From contig JANJUA010000420.1 in assembly GCA_024710825.1 (NCBI GenBank), forward strand, positions 1-18,309: DNA of 18,309 bases, given 5' to 3'. A program made the position numbers and the translations under genes. The notes under the pieces are model-generated. The model ran no database searches, was not told where the DNA came from, and saw only the letters and a program-made list of their open reading frames with translations. Positions 12,835 through 18,309 of this stretch are shown piece after piece. The stretch is from Solirubrobacteraceae bacterium (GTDB lineage Bacteria; Actinomycetota; Thermoleophilia; Solirubrobacterales; Solirubrobacteraceae). How positions within the stretch are numbered: the first letter of the stretch is position 1; each line of letters begins with the position of its first letter.

Positions 12835-13997
12835 GGGAGGCTCGGCTCGTCGCCCTGCGCGAGATCGCCACGCGCCTGCGCCAGCGCTCGCTGCAGCTCT
12901 CGACGGTGCTCTCGCTCGTCATCGTCGTCGGCATCGCGGTGGCCGCCGGGGTCGTCGGCGGCGGAGACGATCGCGAGACGGTCGCCGTCGTCGGTCCGGC
13001 GTCCGCGCAGGTGGGCGACGCCGCGCGGCAGCTCGACCCCGGCGTGGTGACCCGACGGCTCGACGACCGCGCGGCGGCCGAGCAGGCGCTGCGCGACGGC
13101 GACGTGGACGCGGCCGTCCTGGACGGCCGCGAGATCCTCTTCGAGCGGAACGCCGACGACGGCCTCGCGGCGGTGCTCCAGGAGGCGTCCGCCCGGGTGC
13201 GCGCGGCGCAGACGCTGCGCGGAGCGGGGCTCGACCCCGCGGCGGTGAGCGACGCCCTCTCCCCGCCCCCGCTCGCGGTCGCCTCGCTGGAGCCCGAGGA
13301 CGACGGCGCCGCCGAGCTCGTCGCGTTCGTCGTCGTGCTCATCCTCTTCGGGCAGCTGCTCAGCTACGGGATGGCGGTTGCCACCGGGGTCGTGGAGGAG
13401 AAGACATCCCGGATCGTGGAGGTGCTGCTCGCGACCATCCGGCCGTGGCAGCTGCTCGCGGGCAAGATCGTCGGGATCGGCCTGGTCGGGCTCGGGCAGC
13501 TGCTGCTGGTCACCGTGATCGGCGGCGTGGCGGCGCTCGCCACGGGCAGCATCGAGGTGAGCTCGGACGTCGCCGTCGCGATCGGGGTGGCGCTGGCCTG
13601 GTACGTCGTCGGCTACGCGATCTACTCGTGCCTGTTCGCGGTGACGGGCGCGCTGGTGCCGCGCCAGGAGGATCTCCAGTCGGCGGCGGCGCCGCTGACG
13701 CTGGCCATCACCGCCTCCTACTTCGTCGGGTTCGTGGCGCTCCAGAGCCCCGACGGCCTGCTCGCCCGGGTGGCGGCGTACGTGCCGCTGTCCTCGCCGC
13801 TGGTGATGGCGCCGCGGATCATCGCGGGCGACGCGTCCACGGCCGAGGTAGTCGTCTCGCTGGCGATCGCCCTGGCGACGATCGCCGCGCTCGTGCCGCT
13901 GGCGGCGCGACTCTACGCGGGCTCCGTGCTCCAGCTCCGCACGCGCGTGTCGGTGCGGCGGGCCTGGCGGGCCGCGGCGACGGACCGAGCGGGCTGA
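12831..13997 (+). CDS. ABC-2 type transporter permease (NatB-like)
   Basis: The 388-residue membrane protein has one N-terminal helix (about 24-42), an extracytoplasmic domain (about 45-155) and a block of five to six helices from about 162 to the end. The conserved cytoplasmic segment EEKTSRIVEVLL (189-200) between the second and third helices is the hallmark of NatB-type permeases and couples to the ATPase. The GTG at 12831 overlaps the ATPase stop codon. Together the two proteins form an exporter with 2+2 stoichiometry; the family exports Na+, drugs or peptides, and the cargo here is not deducible. Confidence 0.92.
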   Translation: MREARLVALREIATRLRQRSLQLSTVLSLVIVVGIAVAAGVVGGGDDRETVAVVGPASAQVGDAARQLDPGVVTRRLDDRAAAEQALRDGDVDAAVLDGREILFERNADDGLAAVLQEASARVRAAQTLRGAGLDPAAVSDALSPPPLAVASLEPEDDGAAELVAFVVVLILFGQLLSYGMAVATGVVEEKTSRIVEVLLATIRPWQLLAGKIVGIGLVGLGQLLLVTVIGGVAALATGSIEVSSDVAVAIGVALAWYVVGYAIYSCLFAVTGALVPRQEDLQSAAAPLTLAITASYFVGFVALQSPDGLLARVAAYVPLSSPLVMAPRIIAGDASTAEVVVSLAIALATIAALVPLAARLYAGSVLQLRTRVSVRRAWRAAATDRAG

Positions 13998-14037
13998 CGG
14001 CGTCCGGCTGCGGTGGCGCGCGGCCGTTCGCCTGCAT

Positions 14038-14052
14038 TAGGCTGGCGCCAGC
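14038..14052 (+). promoter_or_regulatory. -10 hexamer of the LAL regulator overlapped by a 12-bp palindrome
   Basis: TAGGCT (14038-14043) is a TAnnnT -10 candidate about 48 nt before the GTG at 14092, in the 94-bp gap after the permease stop. The perfect palindrome GCTGGCGCCAGC (14041-14052) covers its last bases and the expected start site. That placement suits a repressor or autoregulation site. No clear -35 is seen. Confidence 0.4.
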
Positions 14053-14053
14053 G

Positions 14054-14071
14054 GCGCCGGGCTCCCGGCGC
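14054..14071 (+). other. GC hairpin in the leader of the LAL regulator mRNA
   Basis: GCGCCGGG and CCCGGCGC pair perfectly over 8 bp around CT, or 7 bp with a 4-nt loop. The hairpin lies just downstream of the predicted transcription start and about 10 nt before the GGGGAGAGA ribosome-site region (14079-14087), so it could affect transcription or translation of the regulator. Confidence 0.4.
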
Positions 14072-14091
14072 AGGCCGCGGGGAGAGAGCGC

Positions 14092-16923
14092 GTGGCGGAG
14101 GCGACGACAGGCGGTCCTACGGCGGACGGAACCTCGCCGCTCGTCGAGCGCGAGCGGGAGCTCGAGGCCTTGGCCGACGTGTCGCGGCGGACCGGCGAAG
14201 GCGGCTCGTCGCTGGTGCTGATCGACGGTCCGGCCGGCATCGGAAAGAGCCGGCTCGTAGAGGCGCTGGCGGTCGCGGCCGGGCAGCGCGGCGTCCGCGT
14301 GCGCGTGGCGCGCGGGGCCCATCTGGAGCGCGACTTCCCGTTCGGCGTCGTGCGTCAGCTCTTCGAGGCGCCGCTCACCGATCCGCGCGAGCGCGAACGG
14401 CTGCTGGCGGGCGCCGCCGGTTCGGCCGCCGCGGTCTTCGACGTCGTCGGCGGACCGGCGGCGACGTCCGGTGACGGCTCGTTCGCCGCCCTCCACGGGG
14501 TCTACTGGCTGGCGGCCAACCTCGCCGAGGATCGCCCGCTGATGCTCGTCGTCGACGACCTTCACTGGTGCGACGCGCCGTCGCTGCGCTGCCTGGCCTA
14601 CATCGCTCGCCGGCTGCCGGGGTCGGGGATCGCGCTGGCGCTGAGCCTGCGCACCGGCGAGCCGGGGACCGATTCCGTGCTCGTCGCCGAGCTGGCCTCC
14701 CACCCCGATGCGGTTCGCATCGCCCCGCGGCCGTTGACCGAGGCGGGGGTGACCGGGCTGGTGGCGCAGCGCCTCGGGGACGAGGGCCACCCCGCCTTCG
14801 TCGACGCGTGCATGGAGGCCACCGGAGGCAACCCGCTGCTGCTGGGCCAGCTTCTGTCCTCCCTGGCCGTCGAGGGGGTGCGGCCGGACGCGGGCGAGGT
14901 CGACGCGGTGCGGCGGATCGGTCCGGGCGCGATCTCCAGGACGGTGCTGCTGCGCCTGTACCGGCTCGGTCCGGATGCGGTCGCGGTCGCCCAGGCGCTG
15001 GCGGTGCTGGGCCCGGCCGACATGCGGGTCGTCGCGGCGCTCGCCGACCTCGGCGAAGCCGATGCGGCGGCCGCGGCCGCCGCGCTGACTCGCGCCGACA
15101 TCTTCGCCCCGCATGCCCCGGCCCGGTTCGTCCATCCGCTCGTGCGCGACGCGATCTACCACGAGATGCCGTTCAGCGAGCGCAACCTGCGACATGCGCG
15201 CGCCGCCGCCGTGCTGGCCGAGCGCGACGCGCCCCCCGAGCAGATCGCCACGCACCTGCTGATCGCGCCTCGCCGCGGCGACCCCTGGGTCGTGGACGTG
15301 CTCGCCGCCGCGGCCGCCGCCGCACGAGCCCGCGGCGCCGCCGACACCGCGGTCTCGCTGCTGGCGCGCGCGATCGAGGAGCCGCCTGCGGCCGAGCGCC
15401 GGCCGCGGCTGCTGCTCGATCTGGGCGTCGCGGAGACGCTTACCTCGGGGCCGGCTGCCGCCGCGCACCTGCGGGAGGCGTGGCAGGCGCTGGACGACCC
15501 GCGCCAGCGGGCGCGTACGGCGGCGATCCTCGGGCGCGTGCTGTTCTTCACGGCCCCTCCCGGTGAGGCGGCGGCGGTGGTCCGCCGTGCCGCGGCCGAG
15601 GCGCCGCCCGAGCTCGTCGACGAGCGTCAGGCGCTGCGTGCGCTGGAGCTGGCCGCGGCGCGCTACGGCATCGGCGGCACGCCCACGGCCGCGGAGCTGG
15701 ACGCGATCGCGATCGAGGGCGACGGCCCCGGGGCGAAGATGCTCGCGGCGATGGTGTCGTTCTGCCTGGCGATGGCCGGAGCCGACGCCGGGAGCTGCGC
15801 GGAGCTGGCCGAGACGGCGCTGGCGGGCGATGTCCTCATCGCCGCCGATCCGGGGCTCTTCCCGGTCCCGGCGCTGATGGTGCTGACGATGGCCGACCGC
15901 GACGAGGCCCTCACGGGGTGGGAGAAGCTGCTCGACCACGCGCACCGGCGCGGCTCGCTCGTCGGCGTGCTCAGCGTGCAGCTCTGGAGCGCGCGGACGC
16001 TGCTCTGGCGCGGAGACCTGCGCGACGCGCAGGAGCGCCTCGAGGCCGCGCGCGAGCGTTTCGCCGAATGGGGGCGCCGCCGCTCGCGCGAGACCTACGG
16101 CCCGGCGTACCTGGCCGCCGCGCTGACGCTGCGCGGCGACCTCGCCGCCGCGCGTGCCGTCCTCGACGGCGCCCAGCACGACGACGACGGCAGCGACGGA
16201 TTCGCCCAGGTGCTCGGCAGCCGTGCCCAGCTTCTCGTCGCCGAAGGTCGGCACCCGGAGGCGCTCGACGTCACGCGTCGGCTGGAGGAGTACGAGGCGG
16301 CGATCGGCGCGTTTCCCGGCTGGCCGCCATGGCGGTCGCTGCGCGCCCGCGCCCTCACCGCGCTCGGTCGAGGCGAGGAGGCGCTGGCCCTGGCGCACGA
16401 GGAGATCGCGCTCGCCCGCCGGTTCGGGGCCGCGGGGGTCGTCGGCCAATCCCTGCGCACGCTGGGCGAGATCGACCCGTGCGACGGAGTCGACCGGCTG
16501 GAGGAGGCCGTGGGCGTGCTCGAGCGTTCGACCGCGCGCTACGAGCTGTCGGCCGCGTTGCTGTCGTTGGGCCGGGCGTTGCGGCTGGCGCGCCATCCGA
16601 CCGACGCTCGTGAGCCCCTGCGACGGGGGCTGGAGCTCGCGCACCGCTGCGGCGCCGACGGACTCGTCGAGCGGGCGCGCGCCGAGCTGTACGCGACCGG
16701 CGTGCGTCCTCGCGGCCCGGAGCGGACGGGCGCGGGCTCGTTGACGGTCAGCGAGCGCCGGGTCGCCCGGCTGGCGGCCGAGGGGCGGACCAACAAGGAG
16801 ATCGCCCAGGAGCTGTACGTGACCCTCAAGACGGTCGAGGTCCATCTCTCGAGCTGCTATCGCAAGCTCGGGATCGGCTCACGGCGCGACCTGGGGGCGG
16901 CGCTGGCGGCGCCCACGGGCTGA
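14092..16923 (+). CDS. LAL-type transcriptional regulator (AAA ATPase plus LuxR HTH)
   Basis: The 943-residue protein has an N-terminal ATPase module with LVERERELEAL (17-27), Walker A GPAGIGKS (46-53) and Walker B LMLVVDDLHW (150-159). A long alpha-helical, Ala-rich middle region (about 350-870) resembles the tetratricopeptide-like sensor arm of MalT-type regulators. The C-terminal LuxR helix-turn-helix (about 883-940) reads LTVSERRVARL, TNKEIAQEL and KTVEVHLSSCYRKLGI. Length and order match large ATP-binding LuxR regulators. They bind ATP and an inducer, oligomerise and activate nearby genes. The GTG at 14092 has GGAGAGA a few bases upstream. The FAD oxidoreductase starting 100 bp downstream in the same direction is the most likely local target, by position only. 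Confidence 0.95.
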   Translation: MAEATTGGPTADGTSPLVERERELEALADVSRRTGEGGSSLVLIDGPAGIGKSRLVEALAVAAGQRGVRVRVARGAHLERDFPFGVVRQLFEAPLTDPRERERLLAGAAGSAAAVFDVVGGPAATSGDGSFAALHGVYWLAANLAEDRPLMLVVDDLHWCDAPSLRCLAYIARRLPGSGIALALSLRTGEPGTDSVLVAELASHPDAVRIAPRPLTEAGVTGLVAQRLGDEGHPAFVDACMEATGGNPLLLGQLLSSLAVEGVRPDAGEVDAVRRIGPGAISRTVLLRLYRLGPDAVAVAQALAVLGPADMRVVAALADLGEADAAAAAAALTRADIFAPHAPARFVHPLVRDAIYHEMPFSERNLRHARAAAVLAERDAPPEQIATHLLIAPRRGDPWVVDVLAAAAAAARARGAADTAVSLLARAIEEPPAAERRPRLLLDLGVAETLTSGPAAAAHLREAWQALDDPRQRARTAAILGRVLFFTAPPGEAAAVVRRAAAEAPPELVDERQALRALELAAARYGIGGTPTAAELDAIAIEGDGPGAKMLAAMVSFCLAMAGADAGSCAELAETALAGDVLIAADPGLFPVPALMVLTMADRDEALTGWEKLLDHAHRRGSLVGVLSVQLWSARTLLWRGDLRDAQERLEAARERFAEWGRRRSRETYGPAYLAAALTLRGDLAAARAVLDGAQHDDDGSDGFAQVLGSRAQLLVAEGRHPEALDVTRRLEEYEAAIGAFPGWPPWRSLRARALTALGRGEEALALAHEEIALARRFGAAGVVGQSLRTLGEIDPCDGVDRLEEAVGVLERSTARYELSAALLSLGRALRLARHPTDAREPLRRGLELAHRCGADGLVERARAELYATGVRPRGPERTGAGSLTVSERRVARLAAEGRTNKEIAQELYVTLKTVEVHLSSCYRKLGIGSRRDLGAALAAPTG

Positions 16924-16956
16924 TTGCGCCCGGCCGACTGCGGGTCGACGGCGCAA
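16924..16956 (+). terminator. Hairpin directly after the LAL stop codon
   Basis: TTGCGCC (16924-16930) and GGCGCAA (16950-16956) form a 7-bp stem with an inner CGAC/GTCG helix. The structure begins at the base after the TGA stop. No T-run follows, so it is either a GC-type terminator or an operator-like dyad upstream of the oxidoreductase gene. Confidence 0.45.
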
Positions 16957-16959
16957 ATC

Positions 16960-16981
16960 CTGGGGTCGCAGACTGGGGTCG
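16960..16981 (+). repeat. Tandem 9-bp direct repeat in the oxidoreductase promoter region
   Basis: CTGGGGTCG occurs at 16960-16968 and again at 16973-16981, 13 bp start to start, within the 100-bp gap before the FAD oxidoreductase start. Direct repeats at this position may be activator sites; the adjacent LAL regulator is the obvious candidate. No convincing -10 is visible in this gap. Confidence 0.4.
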
Positions 16982-17023
16982 GCCGCGATGCGCGGGGCAC
17001 GGCGTGGGTGGAGGCTCGCGGCC

Positions 17024-18309
17024 ATGACCATCACCGCTGCGCCCAGCCGCTCGACGTTCGCCGATCGGGTCGTCCACCCCGCCGATCCCACGTGGGACGA
17101 GGCACGTCGGGCCTTCAACCTGCTCGTCGACCAGCGGCCGGTGGCGATCGTCCGGCCGCTCGACGAGGGCGACGTGATCGCCGCCGTCCGCCATGCCCGC
17201 GCCCACGGCCTGCGCGTCGCGCCTCAGTCGACCGGCCACAACGCCGGTCCGCTGGGACCCCTGGACGACACGATCGTCGTCGACGTCGGCGGTCTGGACG
17301 ACATCGCCATCGACGCCGACGCGCGCCGCGTTCGCGTCGGCGCCGGCGTGCGCTGGAACCAGGTGACCCCGGCGCTCTCGGAGCTCGGCCTGGCCGCCCT
17401 GCACGGATCGTCGCCCGACGTGGGCATCTCCGGGTACTCGCTCGGCGGCGGCATGGGCTGGCTGGCGCGCAAGCACGGCCTCCAGACCAACAGCGTCACG
17501 GCGCTCGAGCTGGTGACGGCCGACGGTCACCTCGTGCGCGCCGACCCCGTCCACGAGCCCGAGCTGTTCTGGGCGCTGCGCGGTGGCGGGGGCAACTTCG
17601 GCGTGGTGACGGCGATCGAGTTCGCCGTCTACCCGTACCCCGAGCTCCATGCCGGCGCGTGCTTCTTCCCCTTCGCCCGCACGCGCGAGGTGCTGCACGC
17701 CTGGCACGACCTGCTGGCGACGCTGCCCGAGGAGATGATGACCTGGGCGGCGGTCCTGCACTTCCCGCCGGATCCGGCGCTGCCGGACGCGTTGCGCGGC
17801 GGCTCGTTCGTCGTGGTGTGGGGCGTGTTCGCCGGCAGCGAGGCCGAAGGCCGGCGGCTGATGGCGCCGGTGCGCGGGCTCGGCCCGCTGATGGACACGT
17901 TCGCGATGGTGCCCCCGGCCGCGCTCGGCGAGCTGGCCATGGACCCGCGCGACCCCCTGCCGTTCCTCTCAGGCCACCAGCTCCTCGACGGCGTGCCGGC
18001 CGGGGGCATCGACGCGCTCGTCGACGCCGTCGGTCCCGAGGCGGACGCGACTATCTCGATGGTGCAGCTGCGCCACATGGGCGGAGCGCTGGCCCGAGCC
18101 GACGTGGCCGCCGGCGCCCGCGCCACGCTGCCGGGCTCGATCTGCGCGTTCTCGCTCGGCGTCGCCCCGGACGCCGACACCGCCCGGGCCACGCGGGCGA
18201 CCCTCCGGCGGATCGAGGCGTCGCTGGCGCCGTACCACGTGGGCGACTACCCGAACTTCGTCGAGGAGCCCACCGATGCGCGCTCGTTCTTCGACGCGGG
18301 CACGTGGGC
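17024..18309 (+). CDS. FAD-binding oxidoreductase, berberine-bridge (BBE/PCMH) type, 3' end cut by window edge
   Basis: An uninterrupted frame of 428 codons runs from the ATG at 17024 off the right edge. GGAGG (17010-17014) lies 9 nt before the ATG. The FAD_binding_4 domain (about 38-205) includes QSTGHNAG (68-75), where H72 matches the histidine that binds FAD covalently in this family, and LGGGMGWLARKHGL (140-153). The position of the second, cysteinyl FAD link is S130 (GSSPDVG, 128-134), so only single covalent attachment is expected. RGGGGNFGVVT (186-196) is also conserved. The region after 205 would be substrate binding; the C-terminal BBE motif lies beyond the edge. Such enzymes oxidise sugars, alkaloids or polyketide-like alcohols with O2, giving H2O2. 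No signal peptide is seen. The substrate is unknown. Confidence 0.93.
   Translation, partial: MTITAAPSRSTFADRVVHPADPTWDEARRAFNLLVDQRPVAIVRPLDEGDVIAAVRHARAHGLRVAPQSTGHNAGPLGPLDDTIVVDVGGLDDIAIDADARRVRVGAGVRWNQVTPALSELGLAALHGSSPDVGISGYSLGGGMGWLARKHGLQTNSVTALELVTADGHLVRADPVHEPELFWALRGGGGNFGVVTAIEFAVYPYPELHAGACFFPFARTREVLHAWHDLLATLPEEMMTWAAVLHFPPDPALPDALRGGSFVVVWGVFAGSEAEGRRLMAPVRGLGPLMDTFAMVPPAALGELAMDPRDPLPFLSGHQLLDGVPAGGIDALVDAVGPEADATISMVQLRHMGGALARADVAAGARATLPGSICAFSLGVAPDADTARATRATLRRIEASLAPYHVGDYPNFVEEPTDARSFFDAGTW

Noticed and set aside
13819..16845. 1008-codon open frame on the minus strand opposite the LAL gene
   Set aside because: It is a shadow of high-GC codon use in the LAL gene. 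The translation is rich in Arg, Gly, Pro and Gln with no domain, whereas the plus-strand frame has Walker motifs and a LuxR HTH.
16826..17761. 311-codon minus-strand frame at the LAL/oxidase junction
   Set aside because: The plus strand carries an uninterrupted FAD-oxidase frame with covalent-FAD and glycine-rich motifs and a good ribosome site.
1..18309. CRISPR array, insertion sequence, phage or defence island
   Set aside because: No regularly spaced repeats, no transposase or integrase motifs, no att-like duplications and no known defence domains were seen. All genes look like chromosomal housekeeping or accessory metabolism.

Overview
The window is very GC-rich, its genes use almost only G/C-ending codons, and genes are tightly packed with short overlaps and no rRNA, tRNA, IS or CRISPR. 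Gene content (stand-alone B12-binding mutase subunit, MeaB, EtfB, acyl-CoA dehydrogenase, YflT-like stress protein, large LAL-type LuxR regulator, NatA/NatB-type ABC exporter) points to a high-GC actinobacterium. Soil Thermoleophilia/Solirubrobacterales are my best guess, but that is inference and no marker gene settles it. I find 15 complete and 2 edge-truncated protein genes.

Left part (1-6091), all on the minus strand, is lipid/acyl-CoA catabolism around a sigma factor. Reading in transcription order (right to left): thiolase, HAD phosphatase, acyl-CoA dehydrogenase and an HXXEE membrane protein form one operon (6091 to 2452) with GTGA and ATGA stop/start overlaps. Next comes a sigma-70-type factor with its own near-consensus promoter and an unusual -35-recognition helix, then a stand-alone cobalamin-binding mutase subunit, then etfB (cut by the left edge), which has a perfect 20-bp palindrome over its -35 element. 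EtfB would take electrons from acyl-CoA dehydrogenases. The B12 subunit would work with MeaB (10189-11157) on a mutase whose large subunit is not in the window.

Middle part (6151-10164), plus strand: leucyl aminopeptidase (M17), a YflT-like glycine-zipper stress protein, a GT-C-like polytopic membrane protein and a DedA protein. meaB converges on dedA. Across a 23-bp gap from meaB lies a left-handed beta-helix acyltransferase gene, followed by a two-gene ABC exporter of the NatA/NatB type.

Right part (14092-18309): a 943-residue LAL regulator (AAA ATPase, helical repeats, LuxR HTH) with a structured leader, then a berberine-bridge-type FAD oxidoreductase cut by the right edge, with a hairpin and a tandem 9-bp repeat between them.

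Two recurrent regulatory designs stand out. Several genes have a TAnnnT hexamer 7-12 nt before the start codon and no good Shine-Dalgarno, as expected for leaderless mRNAs. In both divergent pairs the two -10 hexamers appear back to back and share one TA step. I see no clear new defence or mobile system. The most interesting items are the altered sigma region 4.2, the etfB operator, the lipid operon containing an HXXEE protein, and the LAL/oxidoreductase pair.
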